A DNA stretch of 64,000 nt from Opisthorchis felineus (GCA_004794785.1 SJOL01006489.1:869913-933912); one strand, 5' to 3'. Positions 47,776 to 59,845 are shown, numbered from the stretch's first letter. Made by a program: numbers and translations. The notes: generated by a model from the sequence alone, not told the origin.

Positions 47776-50011
47776 GGCTAGAAACGTTCTTAACTTGAGC
47801 GTCCTGTACACAATCAACTACCGTTCTCAAATTCTTGGCCTAGCGAGTGTTCAGTGGAAACACCATACTGATCTCAGAAGCTTTGGGTCATAAGGGCCTA
47901 GCAACAGTGCTAACAACAGGTATGGCCAAGCCGTGTCACGGGCTCAGTTGGGGTGAGTAGCTTTCCTCAGTGGCCAAGACTGTGCTCAATGGATGAGATG
48001 ATAGGGGCTTCGGGACTGATTGAACGGAAAGAGACTGACCATCTTTTGGTTACTTTCTACGGAGCGCCAATTTACATGTATGTACTATGATGTCTACTCC
48101 TGCATAGAGGCATTTGCACTACACTCTCTTTACCAATGTGCCGCACAACATTTAACCTTAACGCTGTTTTGCGACAATAAAAAATAACCGTGCAGCTGTA
48201 ACACACTTTTAGTGCGCATGTGCCATATCAACCGAAGGAAGGACTGAGCTACTACCAGGTAGCCCAACCCTAGATAATTATCCAACGGCTTCTAATGCTG
48301 TTCGGATAGTCTGTAGAGGCCGGCCTCTCGGGAAAAGTAGGCGAGTTTAGGATGGCCAACACTCGGATTCGAAATGACATGCGGTTAAAAATGAAAATAA
48401 TGATTTCGGCGTTCTGGTGTCAAACAGCATCAGCTTAATGGTACCCTTCAATTCCGCTGTTGAAATAATTGTTGGTTCGTTATGAAGAGCTGTCCAATGA
48501 CACCTTCCTGGGGTGGTTCTGACCTGACGATCAGAATCTCCAACCACTAACTTCGTAAATCTGGCACACTCATTCACCGCAATCGTCGTTTCTTGTAAAG
48601 TCTTTATAACTGTCCAATTTTTACAGACGGAGGCAAACTGGCTACTGTGAATCAGCTACCAAAAATACATAAATCGTCATTAGAGATGACAATATTATCA
48701 AACGACAGGATTATGAAAACCATAACAACGTTATAAAAAAGCAAAGTAAAGAGGAAGGGAGAGGGTTGAAAGATTAGCTTGGCATATGAAGTCAGAAGCA
48801 CTACGCTGTGAAACAATTAATAGGATAGCCCGCGCTACCTCCAGCCAAACCTCAGAACAGGTGCAGGAAAGTTCATGAGGACCTCATTCTGGGAGACTAG
48901 TGTGCCGAATATTTACCGCCTACATATTCATCTTACCAGCCATCCACAAGAGATTAGGGAAACCTAGAGGCATCCAGTATGGAGGGGATGGAAGAGGTAG
49001 CAATCTGTCCATGGGAACGCGTTAGTATTCGGGTGTATTATATTGGTCATCGTAAAGCCAAAAGTAATATACCCATCAAGCACCCTGGGAGCACAGAATA
49101 CGGAACCACTGGAAGAAATCGATAATTGACTACTCCAAGAAGGGTCTTATACTAGGCTGTGGCCGATGGAGGTCGCTGTTATGGGCTTGCCAAGGTAGTG
49201 GTTTGTCTTCAGATTGATCTCCTCGTAGGGAATCACCATAGTTAACAACAAGAACCACGACTGGATAAAGCCTGGAGAGGGTCACTACAGTAAATATAGG
49301 CCTAGAAAATTCTTATCACACAGTGACTATAAAGCAGCAGCCTAGGAAGAGAATGAGACATTACGACTGTTGAAACGAAGAGATACCAGAGTACAAAAAG
49401 CAAGCGGTGTACATCGTCATGACTTACCACATCCTCGCTGCAGACTACAGGAAGAAGATCAGTGGTCAGGTATTCCTTCAGCTAAAGGAACAGAAGTGGT
49501 GGGGAAAGGTTTATGTGGGGACTAGGAATCGTACAGACCGAATGGCTCGAGTAGATGGACATGGTATAAGAAAACGCCCAAAAATACGAGTAAAAAAGGC
49601 ACAAAATACTCTGATGTGGTTAAAAGGCTTCGGTATCTTTCAAAAAGATCCAAGTTTGCTGTTACCAGAGATGGTCACCAGTGGAAATAATGCTTGTTGG
49701 AGTGCGGAGGCAGAGCCACATCTGACCGTCATCCGTTCCCCCAATTGACCCTTAAATACTGCAGTCCATCAGGCCAAGTGGATCCGGACGCGACTCCACA
49801 CCACCTTAATGAACAGGCTGAACCAGATGAGTTTATACACAGGTCATAGGAGTTTGGTGCCACTGAGCAAATTTAAAGATAGGAAGTGACACTTATGTAA
49901 TGGGAGAAAACGATCAACCGATGAAGTCGCGTTCCTACAGGTTCTGAAGGGCAGCATACGAATTACCTTGCGCCTTATCCTTCTACTCAGTATTCTGTAG
50001 AATGAAAAGCA

Positions 50012-50058
50012 TGTACAATTCTCAACAAGGACGAGATAACCGTACAGTACTTCTTGGC
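50012..50058 (+). mobile_element. Family A hammerhead arm, degraded
   Basis: ATTCTCAACAAGGACGAGAT and GTACAGTACTTCTTGGC align with family A 18050-18090 and 29273-29312. The CTGATGA core is not recognisable. Confidence 0.5.
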
Positions 50059-50639
50059 TTAAGGTGAGCAAAAACCTGCTGTTTTACAGGGTAAAAATCA
50101 TATTTATATCCCCTTCCGGAAATTCCGAAACGAGCTAATTCACTAAACAGCATTAGTCCTTGTCCGGATCTCAGTGATCTGGGTCTGGTGTGCGCCAGAT
50201 AGAATAAGGGCAAAAACTGGGTCCAAAACATTCGCATATAACCTCCAGTTAGTCGGATTTTTACTTGTACCACTTGCATATCTGCTCTTGAATCGCATGA
50301 GGCTTGCTCTAAGGGTTACTGCTGAATACTATGTCGTGGTACTGGATTGAGTCGTTGAATTGGTATGGTAACCCGTTGCTTAATGATCGGGACATTTGCG
50401 CACACGAGCGAGACAGCGTTCCAGCGATAGGAGAAATTTCATTTAAAAACGTTCTTTTAAGACTTATCTCAAGGTATGGCAAATGCTAGCCTGTGTGCGA
50501 AACACCCTCAAACAAGATGATCCTCAGCGGTTAAACAGTGGAGAAGAGAACATGAAGCTGAATATTCGGGCACCTTCCCCCATATTCAGCCGCCGCGCAA
50601 TGGGTTAAATGGGTTGGAGGCTTGGGAAGGAAATTATAC

Positions 50640-50720
50640 ATAACCTGCTGCGCCATGGTTCGAACTCCACCGGTCAGTGCGACGTTGATACACTGCAGCA
50701 ATGAAACAGCTGCCTAATGA
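50640..50720 (+). mobile_element. Family A relic with B box
   Basis: GGTTCGAACTCC (50657-50668) as a B box, then TTGATACACTGCAGCAATGAAACAGCTG. This follows family A order with a decayed core (TTGATA) but intact GAAACAGCTG (50703-50712). Confidence 0.45.
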
Positions 50721-51327
50721 TGATTACTAAAGTCTGGGTCACAAAAAACTCTGAGATACGTGGTCCTGTGAAAGGCGATTGCGAAGGAGCTATCTGTCCG
50801 ACAAAAGAGACATAAAAAATGGATTTTTACATGCCTTCCCCCTGAAGATTATAGTATACGATTGCAATTAAAAATCCAAAACAGACGAGCCAAGAATTGG
50901 CATATCCTTGGTGGTTGGGTTTGAAAGGGGACGATGTTTTGGAAGGAAAATTGTGGCCCAACATAACCCTTTTCAGCCTCATCGATCTAAAACACAAAAA
51001 CGCAAGTGATCCATTCATACGCATTAGAGGTGAATAAGATAGTTGGTGGGATGTGTGGGATAACACATGCACAAAACTAATTAGCCATTCATGCGTGCAG
51101 GTCGGTAGGTCAGGGTTGTCTCCAGCTCCCGATGAATAACTGTGACTCCTACCAGGTCTTTGCATGGACTTTCCCGGGTTAGAAATTTATTTAACTCCTC
51201 ATACAACGCTTTCTGGTAGCAAGAATAGTTTCCGATTCGAACCCATGAAATCTCTTTAAAACTGTCAAACGTCTCCAAAGCCTTGAGTTTTAGTCCTACT
51301 ACCGACTTTTGAAACGTAACAAGTTAA

Positions 51328-51545
51328 AAAATATCATAAACGAGAGACTCAGCGGGGACTCATTTGAGTCATTCGACAAAACCATAGTGGTGATCAAATC
51401 AGTGTATTTCGCGGATTTCGTGCAAGTTGGGTTCAAGTAGAACATAAGGTTGGCAGGAAATCGGTGATTGCACCTGTCTGATGATCCTCAAGAACGGGCA
51501 AAGCCGGTTGTGGGCTGTCGGAGAGTTTCCACTACCTTCAAGAGT
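51328..51545 (+). mobile_element. Family B element, single unit
   Basis: ATATCATAAACGAGAGACTC, the GTGTATTTCGC and TTTCGTGCAAGTTGGG body, hammerhead and TCGGAGAGTTTCC end. No inverted partner. It is antisense in the dynamin intron. Confidence 0.75.
51472..51516 (+). ncRNA. Hammerhead-like motif, family B, G12 lost
   Basis: CTGATGA intact at 51478-51484. GAAA reads AAAG (51500-51503), and the cleavage-site C has become T. Predicted inactive. Confidence 0.6.
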
Positions 51546-54500
51546 AGTTGAATTCCAGGAAAAGTAACCAGTGGAGCTTCATGAATGCTCTATGAACAGA
51601 TAATCTTGTTTTCACGTTCCATTGCCGATTTCCGGGACTTTTCACAAGAAGGGTAATTGCGTTCATCATAGCACTTTTCTACCCACCACTTCAGCTTTTC
51701 AGCTGCTTACGCATCAGTTGTAAGTACAAATGAGAGTATATGAGATATTTGGGGGATAATGCCGTAAACATGCACTCCAAGCAGAAGCACCAATTTGAAT
51801 TCACAACATTCACGTTTGAATCGCGTTATTCTCATCAAGCCCTTACCAGTGGTTCACCTATTAATCTTTCATGCCCTTCATGGGGCACAGTTTCAGGTCG
51901 ATATCAAATATACTTGTAGAGATAACATGTGTATCATCAAATCCCTCATCCGCGTCGTTCATTGTGGATTTCTATCCCCGTCTTTTAATAGCGTCATGTT
52001 TGAATGCTGAATACGATCGTCGACTGCAAGCATGCGAGTGACATAACAAGGCCGATTTGCTGCACACCAGATTGTCAAGGTGTTAAGCATGGTACATTGA
52101 ATCGAACCCAGAAACAGACAATGCCGGTCATGTATGTGCATCTGACCCAGAAAACTATGGGTTTCATAGAGTGCCCAGTGGGTCAGGAAAGCGGGCAACG
52201 GCCAAGGCCCGATAACCATCAGTTTAAGTAAATATCTCTCAGAGTCCCTTTGTCCCCACCAGCGACCGATTATTTAGGCGTGACGAAAGGAGTGACAGTT
52301 GACGTGCGCGCTTTTGAGACCGTGCGCACGTGTAGCTGCCAGCGTGGAGCCGTAGCCTAGCAACAAACAGGCGACAGTTCCGGTCTTCAAACCACACGAG
52401 GTTAAAAATAAACAGAAGTCTGCACCAAGCTAGTCTTGCACTGAGAACCATGAACAGCTATCATGAGGATAGTGGGAATGACAGAGAGGAAAAACATATA
52501 AAACTGACACTGTCCCTGATGTACCAAATCGTTGAAATAAACCGGGTCAGTTCTTTAAAATGAAGTGAAAGCCTTCACAGTCACCAGATGTCAGTAATGG
52601 GATTCGGCCGAACCACAGCTTGAAAGCATGAGGTCGGACGGTCCCCAAACCACTCACGTGATTCCACCACTCACAACTTTCGCCGCATCCGGTGTTGGAG
52701 AAAAACAGCTTCGGTTGCGTCTCTTGTCAGTGTACCACATTCCAATAGCTAGGTACTAGGATTTGATATGTACAACTGACCAATAAAATTGGCTAAGGAC
52801 TATATACACCAAAATCTCGTCCGGCTACTGCCAGGTGTACTGAGCAAGAACCAATTTTAGGTTTTTATGCGGACCGTAACCTCAACTGTCACTAGCTAAC
52901 GTGGGTCTGAAAATGGAAGAATCCGGACTGGTTATTCAAATACGGGTGTGTGTATCGACAAGGCGTGACTGGTGACAATTACTATATTCTTCGAGAAAGC
53001 AATCGATCGAAAACAAGTAAGTAATCGATCAGAATGGACAATAGGAGTTACCCCAATGCCTAGACCAGACCAAGGAAAACAGATAGCAGTGTCAGCAGTA
53101 GAAGGTCGCGCCCTATATACATACGGAGGTTTAACACACGGGCACTAGAGAGGGAGAAAAAGTCACATAAAACAATAGGAGGGGTGAAGGGAAATCAGCC
53201 GTGGCGACCCTGGGACATTGAAGGTGGATGATGCTGCCAGAGAATGGGTAGTTAGGTGAACGTGTGCGGTAAACTTGTATAGTGAGCTGACAATAACAGG
53301 CACCGGATATGTGTATGAGTACAACCGACACACAAGTTACCAAGGCACTTGTTGTTTAGATCAGCTACGAATTGGAAGGACAGACAGAATAGAGTTGTCA
53401 GTGATATGGGGGGAGGTGAGGATAAGGTTACGCTAAACCTGGAACAGGTGCATAGAACTGTTTACGACCCCATTATTGAGGGTTTGGAGTCGTTTGTTCG
53501 TTGCAAAGTGAAGCAATTTTTAAGAGGAGAACATAAACAAAATGAACTGAAATGACTGGGAAGCAATATGGAGGTTGTCGATAAGCAGCCACTCCCAATT
53601 GACAGACTTCAGGAACAACAACCCAAGCGTGACCCACAAGTAAGGCACATTTGAGTAACAGTTTATCCGCAGTAGCGGTGAAACCTGGGACGAAATGTTG
53701 TCACATTAATCGTATCCAAGAGCACGTCTCAAATAAGTGGGATCACTTCAACAGACAAATCGGTCAATGTGATAATATTTCCATTATGCAGAACGAACCG
53801 GCCCTGGACGGTGCGTTTACCAGTGAAACCAAGCGACAACTCAGTCCGCTTTGCAATCACCGTATATTATCGATCGGACGGACGGATGAGAAGGTTATCT
53901 GAAGAGGCAACGATTGCGCGGTGACCTAATGAGGAATTTATTCGATTGTTGTCTGTGACATTGTACGGTGTCACTGATGGAATAACACAAGAGCGAATGC
54001 ATCTTTCGCCATGAAAATTGAATCAAGTCATCTAGCTGTTGGACCCTTTCGGTGCTTGGCTGGAGCATGACCCGAGTTCAGCACGAGTTTAAAATGCCGC
54101 CAGTTTGCTTATGTCTAACCTGGAGCAAATGGAAAGTCACAACTGAAGTCGGGTGATACACCTTTAGTTCCGGAGCTAGTTGATCTATGAACTATCTTGA
54201 GGATCACATTTAACCAGTGTACAGTTGGCAAGTCTTACAGAAAGGCATTAGATGAGTCATTTGCTATAGAGCGCCATCATAGGTTACGGCGGCCAGTAAT
54301 CAATCGACATGGGGGAAATAGTAAAACCTGATTTCAAAGCGATGGACAGATGGATTATGGAGCAAGTGATTCTCAATGAGAAGCACGTTCTGATCAAATA
54401 TACGGCTGCCCAAGATTCACCGGCTTATAAATGTTTCTGAGAGTAACGGTTCAAAAATGCTGGCCAAAGGCCAGAGGTTTACGTGATCGATCCCAAATAG

Positions 54501-55025
54501 GCCCACCCAATGGATGCTCATAGGGACGGAAGCCCTCGTGTAGCCGAGGTTTCTGGATCCGACCGCACCACAACACAGTATTATAACTGATCTGAGTCAC
54601 ACCTAACTCATGCACATCCATTGTGGTTTTCGGTAAAAGTGCAGAGAAGGTATAACCTGATCGAATGAACCGGGTAGACGGTGATCAGCTCCACCAGATG
54701 TTGCTTTCCAAGGCAGACCGTTTTGATCACAGTCTACCGTGCAACTTCGGATGAAAGCCGACATACGGCGACAAATGACTTGAGACAAAGCTGGCTGAGC
54801 TGTATTATCCTTCTTCGACGGCTGGGAACAACCCCAGTTCACTCGATCAGGACAGAAGGTATGGCTGGGTTGGCATGGCTACTCTCAAAGAACAAAGACG
54901 AAGGAACGATTTGGTGGTGTGGTACCGTGCCACAAAATCTTTCAATCAACGAATGGTGAAATCGGTTGGACACAGGTTGTCAGCTCACACGGTGGTTACA
55001 TGAGGATTACGCGGACGATACTTAC
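51546..55025. other. Rest of the dynamin intron; no other gene seen
   Basis: Plus frames at 53349-53555 and 53651-53902 are unassigned. No repeat family was recognised. Confidence 0.45.
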
Positions 55026-55172
55026 CCCATTGACAAGTTCAGCCATTATAATCTTGGGAACCATATCACGTTGGGTTTTGTTGACTATTTTCATGTAGGA
55101 ATCAACCAAATTGCGAATGATTTCAACTTGCCTCTCCAGCTTTGGGTCATTGGTCTCACCGTCGTTGTCACT
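55026..55172 (-). CDS. DNM: Dynamin, N-terminal half of GTPase effector domain
   Basis: Acceptor CTGGTTCAG before 55172, strong donor GGG|GTAAGTA at 55026/55025, 147 bases, 49 codons, phase 0 at both ends. The peptide runs [17 protein letters not shown], then [16 protein letters not shown] and [15 protein letters not shown]. It is nearly identical to the GED opening of animal dynamins ([28 protein letters not shown]). This is the most 5' dynamin exon in the window; PH, stalk and GTPase exons were not recognised to its right and are probably beyond 64000. Confidence 0.96.
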
Positions 55173-56019
55173 CTGAACCAGCAATCGGGAAAACATGATC
55201 AGGATAATGTGGTCAGTTAACAAGAAGACAAGACGGAAGAATAATGGAGTGTAGACTTCTGGGAACTGGACTAAACAGAAAATCATGGCAAATAGTCCCA
55301 ATGTGAAAAGCATACAGTAACCATGCTTTCGTATAGAGTTCAGCCGGTGATCGGTTTCAGCATTTACAGCTTGACTGTATGACAGGAAAGGGGGACCAAA
55401 AAAGAACCTGCCTTACAAGTAAAAAATGCACCCATCCAGAAACTCAGTCATTCATATTGTATTGTCCAAAGTAAACAGGGATCAAAAGCAATTCGAAGCG
55501 CAAGCTGTTAAGTTCAGAAACGTGATATTAATTGTCTCGACCAAATAGACCATTGGTACGAAGCCGCGTGCGGGTGTCTAAATAATGATTACCTGGTAGG
55601 GTTCATAGAGGAATGTTGGTAACTTAGGTTTTTTAATTGGTGTTCGGTTCGTTCGCTGAACTTAGTACCAGTTCTATAAACTTAATAACTTAATAAAGTT
55701 AACCACTCAACCATATGCCACTGGACGTTGCGGAGTAGTAGAAGCGAGGCATCCGGCTACCATCCGGAATTCACTCGTCATGAGAGCACATTAAACATTG
55801 GCCAACAACTTGTATTGGCACTTCAACGAGGATACATGACCACACAGCACTGCGTAGAAAATAACCGAGGTTCCACGGACATTGCCGGCAACAGTCAATG
55901 GGAACTATCTGTCTGTAGAATCATGATAACACCTGACAATGTCAGCTGGCTGCCTAAATTTCAGGGATGTTTTAGAGGACGAAACCTGTCACCATCATCG
56001 TCGAGAGGAACACCAGATG
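55173..56019. other. Dynamin upstream intron; nothing recognised
   Basis: No PH-domain exon was found here in any minus frame. Confidence 0.5.
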
Positions 56020-56190
56020 AGCACACTGGTGCCTCACTGTCGAACAACCACTTCAATTTGTGTGAATAAACCCTCATAATGGAAACAGGAAGAAATGGGA
56101 CAAGAGGGAGACCTAGGGCTAACCTAACACAAACAAATACCAACACGTCAGATAGACAAGCTAGACGGAATCTGACAGCATGTTCAAAGA
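56020..56190 (+). repeat. Family C fragment
   Basis: CACTGTCGAACAACCACTTC, GTGTGAATAAACCCTCATAATG and a GTCAGATAGACAAG...GGAA block align with 43270-43460. It abuts the left side of the LINE relic. Confidence 0.45.
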
Positions 56191-56269
56191 TTGTATGTCT
56201 CGCACCATTGCTTGGAACTTTGTGGGTGCGAAGCACTGGATGACCTTGGTCAGCCTGTTTAGTAATGCT

Positions 56270-57490
56270 TATGATTCCTGCTCTTTTTCAACCTTTCTGA
56301 AAATGAGCAGCGCTATCGACTCACTCCATTAGGTTGGGACGGTCTCCTCTTCCTAGATAGAAGCAAATAAGTTAGACAAGGACCAACTGGAGACTTCACC
56401 TCCATCTTTAAACAAACCGAGTGGGAGTTCGTCAGGACCAGCAACTCGGTGACGCTGGAGGGACAAAAGGCCAATTTCCGAAGCCCTCGAGGGTTGCAAT
56501 TCCACTGGCCAGGGATCTACTGCGGGTCGGGAACCCGCCTGAGCAGCTGTAGGTGGCCAGTTGAGTTGTTGAAAGTCTTCAACTTAACGACTTTGGCGTT
56601 CTTCTTTTTTAAAGGTAAGCGGATCGTATAATCAGTGATTGTTTTGCAATCCAGGGGCCTGTTTTGGGCCTATTGTGCGTATCAGCTGGAATAGTTAACG
56701 CACATTCCCAGAGTTTCCCGCCTCCTCCATCATCTCAGCTGACTGGATCCACCAAGCCACCTATAGCTAATGGCGATGTGGTCTCTCTGTGTTGGAAGTT
56801 CGCTCACACGTGGGGGCACCATGCATCCAGGTATCTTCGATTGTTTCGAGAGTTACTATTGAACCGGAACAGCATATGATCGTCCGGTATTGTCCGTTCG
56901 TCTCGATTCCAGTCCAAAAGGGTTACCCAGTTGGGCCTTAGCAGCGCTAAGACTACCTACTTGCGGATGTATATCCCAGACAACCACAATATCTGAGCTC
57001 GTAGTTCGACGCAACAATGCGCTCAAAGGATCGTAAAAATTTTCCCTGAGAATATCAGGGCTACAGTCTGTTGGAGCGTAAGCAGATAAGATAAATGGAC
57101 ACGGCGTTCAAGAGATACTCTCATAGACCTTGTCAAATGATCCGCACATAGGCGACCATCAGCGGCCAACCATTCGACCAGAGACCCTTCAGCTCGGTGG
57201 CTTAGAACAATGCCAATACCGGCAGAACCGGATGCAACAGCTTCTGGATCACCAGAGGTGTCCAACTGGAAGCGGGATGAAACCAATGCGAAGGTTAGTT
57301 CAACAACCGTCCATCGGTCTCCAATCTTCGTTTTAGCGAGAGGGCAGGCATCAATAGAAAGCGACCGCAGCATGTACGCGAGAGGAATCTGTTGTCGGGC
57401 CTGTTTCAAGGTCTGAACGTTAAACACTACCAGATGAACTGAGTGAGAATGCTCGAAGAATAATCTCGAAGTGTCTACAGCGGCGAAAGA
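56270..57490 (-). pseudogene. Non-LTR retrotransposon relic: endonuclease and start of RT
   Basis: Read on the minus strand in several frames: IVLSHRAEGSLVEWLAADGR, then SAYAPTDCSPDILRENFYDP and VVVWDIHPQVG (the GD-N catalytic motif is degraded), DHIAISYRW, and RHRVAGPDELPLGLFKDGGE from the RT opening. This is the order of an APE-type endonuclease followed by RT in CR1/RTE-like LINEs. Frameshifts and stops throughout make it dead. It lies upstream of the dynamin GED exon and in the same orientation. Confidence 0.85.
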
Positions 57491-58640
57491 ACCCATCAGT
57501 CCCTAAGAATGGGCCTACGGAGATGTTTCTAACAACATGATATAGAGGGGGGAAGCGAATATGCAAAAGAAAAAGAAGGGAAACGTCAGTCTGTTTTCGC
57601 TTACCCTCCCTGTTGTAAGTAAGGCGGCGCGGTGGCCGATATGGCATGAGATTATTAGTAAATGTGCAATTCATTGACGTACGTGGGCTGGTATACAACC
57701 AAGGCGCCTACACTTAGACAGAAAGGCGATTAGAGTCCTCAACCAAAGCCTTCGGCTCAAAAGCCTAACCGCAAGGGAACGGCGCTTGGCGTAGGACCAT
57801 CAAAACAGTCTACTTTTTTAAGAAGCGAGTTGTTACATCCAACCTACCAAATCCCATCCTGGAAAACCAGGAGATTGTGTTTTCCAGAAGTCTACCCACT
57901 AACCAAATTAGTATGAGAGGCTCTGTGTCAAGTACACTCCTCAGTAAAGCCTAATGGGTATGGAGGTGGACAAACTATCATACCACGATAAGGCTCAGCC
58001 CCTTCGTGAATTGTTTACTTTCAGGAAGAGTTCCTTCAATTCACAACGGGGTGTTCGTCCAATTCCGCACATCCGTTGATCCACTTTGGTAAGGTATACA
58101 AACAAGTGTAAACAAGTTGAGGAGAGAAACGAGAAACGGAAAGGACTGAAGTGAGACAGCCGTCAGAAAAGGCATAAAAGGAGTGGAGGTTAGCGACCTT
58201 CAGAATGGTGTGCGCACTCACGCCTGGAACAAATCTGACGGAAACAAACACACTGGTGGTGGAACGTTCCATCAACAAGAATGGTACAATGCCTCGAGAA
58301 GCACGTTAAATTATTACCTATCTGCATAGTGTTGCACAGCTCATATGGTAACCAAGGTAACAGTCAGAGATTACCGCCACCGTAACCATTCTACCGCGAA
58401 TCAGGATAAGCTATTGATAACGTTCGTCCTACTCTGTCTTGCAAAAAGAATTATACCGCTCCCTGTGCAAGCAGGATAGACGCAAGTAAACCGGGGAGAT
58501 TTTCTGACACACCATAACGTCTTGCGAAGGGCACTTGGTTGTAGTAACCACAAATATCGAAAGTTTGCCGTTATTGTCGACAATAAGAACAGTGAAGATG
58601 CAGTTATATTACGATTTTCACGGAAAGGCAACAATTTTTT
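57491..58640. other. No recognisable gene
   Basis: Nothing supported. A pyrimidine run followed by AAAG|TGGATCAACGG (minus, near 58085) resembles an acceptor, but the short peptide after it has no recognisable family. Confidence 0.45.
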
Positions 58641-58841
58641 GGCTAAATACACTCAATTGGAAAATAAACTGGCTTTAACAGGAGACTCAACTGAATTTTA
58701 ACTGGGTCTCTGATGATATTCTTCATCTGGATGCGTTGCACAAAGGCCGCCTCATGTTTTAGTTTTAGTTTACCCGAGATATCGCAGTTTATTTTCCTGA
58801 TGGAACACACTACTCATGAGGTTACTGAAAGCCCTTCAATA

Positions 58842-58886
58842 GCCCACGACCGGTTTCACCCTTCTTGAGGCTCATCAGTGGTAGTA
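58842..58886 (-). ncRNA. Hammerhead ribozyme-like motif, family B left end (core intact)
   Basis: CTGATGA 58878-58872, GAAA 58857-58854, stem II GCCT/GGGT with wobbles around CAAGAA, perfect stem III palindrome ACCGGT (58854-58849), predicted cut between C58848 and G58847. An extra base at the foot of stem I shifts its pairing (CCA with TGG), so activity is uncertain. Confidence 0.68.
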
Positions 58887-58904
58887 TGTTCCGTCAAGAA
58901 CATA
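58885..58904. repeat. Small perfect inverted repeat at element centre
   Basis: TATGTTC (58885-58891) pairs with GAACATA (58898-58904) across six bases. It lies exactly between the two opposed halves of the family B copy. Confidence 0.7.
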
Positions 58905-59110
58905 TACTGCAATGTATTGAATGCCGTACCTGAAACATGAGATGGCTTTTGTCCAGCACATTCGATTGAAGAATGTCATAAACGAGAGATTTAGTAGGAA
59001 TTCAGTTGAGTTTCCCGTGAGAACCAAATTAGTGTGTAAATGAGTGTATTTCAACAACTGCGTAATTTGGTGTTTAGGTAGAACGTAAGATTGACGGGAG
59101 CTCGGGGACT

Positions 59111-59160
59111 GCGCCTACCTGATGAGCCTGAAGAAGGACGAAAGTGTGGATTGTCGATAA
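59111..59160 (+). ncRNA. Hammerhead-like motif, family B right end, cleavage site deleted
   Basis: Stem I half GCGCCTAC, CTGATGA 59119-59125 and GAAA 59140-59143 are intact, but the six bases CCGGTC that form stem III and the cut site are missing. Inactive. Confidence 0.65.
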
Positions 59161-59686
59161 GCTTTCAGTAACCTTATGATTAGTTTGTTCTCTCGTGGAA
59201 CCCAATTCTCGGGGTTTTACTGAATAAACTAAAGCCCCATGCCTGCCGGAAGGGGATTAACTATAGTTTAAAGAATTCGTGCAGGTATATGTGACGTAAT
59301 GGAACGAATCATTCAAGCGAAGACTCCCAAGAGCGCTGTTCTAGTCGAGTGAATAGACAACTACAAGCGTAAAATTGATGTGACTATGGAAGCGTGTGAG
59401 CGGTACGTTAAGGTCGAAGGGACAGGAAAGGTCTAAAATTTTGGGTGTGACAATAATACCTCTGTGCTCTTGCCAAACTATATTGAAAACTACAGCGGTA
59501 GAAGAGTTACTAGGAGGGAGTTTATTGATCGTCATTCGCTTCTTGGATATCAGGTACTTGCATTCCATTCACTGTCACTGAGTAACTGCAAGGTAACACT
59601 AGAAGGTATCTGTCGGGAGACTAAACAGTATGCTACGCTATCTCATGAAGTTGAAAGTTGAGAGGTTAGGAAGCAAACTAACATGT

Positions 59687-59845
59687 TCACAAATGGTTAG
59701 CCCAGGTGTGTTGCTCGATTTCATCGGCTTCATCTTCTAGTCCTCGGGCGATATAACTCATGAAATTCAGACTCTCAGGCTGGATCCCAAATGAGTGATT
59801 TCTACGGCTAGTAAGAACCGAAACCATTTCCTTATCGTTGTAGAA
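59687..59845 (-). CDS. Possible terminal coding exon of an unknown gene
   Basis: A pyrimidine tract and acceptor (TTTAACTCAG) precede 59845. 52 codons follow, then TGA at 59689-59687; AATAAA occurs on the minus strand at 59526-59521, about 160 bases further. The peptide starts FYNDKEMVSVLTSRRNHSFG and is acidic at its end (LEDEADEIEQHTW). I do not recognise it. If real, another minus-strand gene ends here, and the dynamin 5' exons would have to lie between 55172 and 59687 or this exon is a nested or alternative one. Confidence 0.3.
   Translation of the reverse strand, partial: FYNDKEMVSVLTSRRNHSFGIQPESLNFMSYIARGLEDEADEIEQHTWANHL

Larger units (their letters stand above)
46321..55025 (-). other. 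Large dynamin intron(s), repeat-rich
   Basis: About 8.7 kb separates the two GED exons. Alignment with animal dynamins predicts about 19 more codons (an F-x-x-ELLA-x-LY-type segment), so a short exon should lie here; I could not find it. The interval holds a tRNA-derived SINE (46.6 kb), family B pieces (47.6 and 51.3 kb) and degraded family A pieces (50.0 and 50.7 kb). No other gene is seen. Confidence 0.65.
58641..59185. mobile_element. Family B element, head-to-head, copy 3 (diverged)
   Basis: Inverted body (58641-58790), inverted hammerhead (58842-58886), a spacer holding a small hairpin, forward body (58920-59110), forward hammerhead (59111-59160). It has the same architecture as 39433-39950, but is older. 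The spacer is absent from the 24.9 and 39.6 kb copies, so this copy may preserve the original centre of the element. Confidence 0.75.

Noticed and set aside
57130..57416. Plus-strand frames within the LINE relic
   Set aside because: They are antisense shadows of the minus-strand endonuclease sequence.
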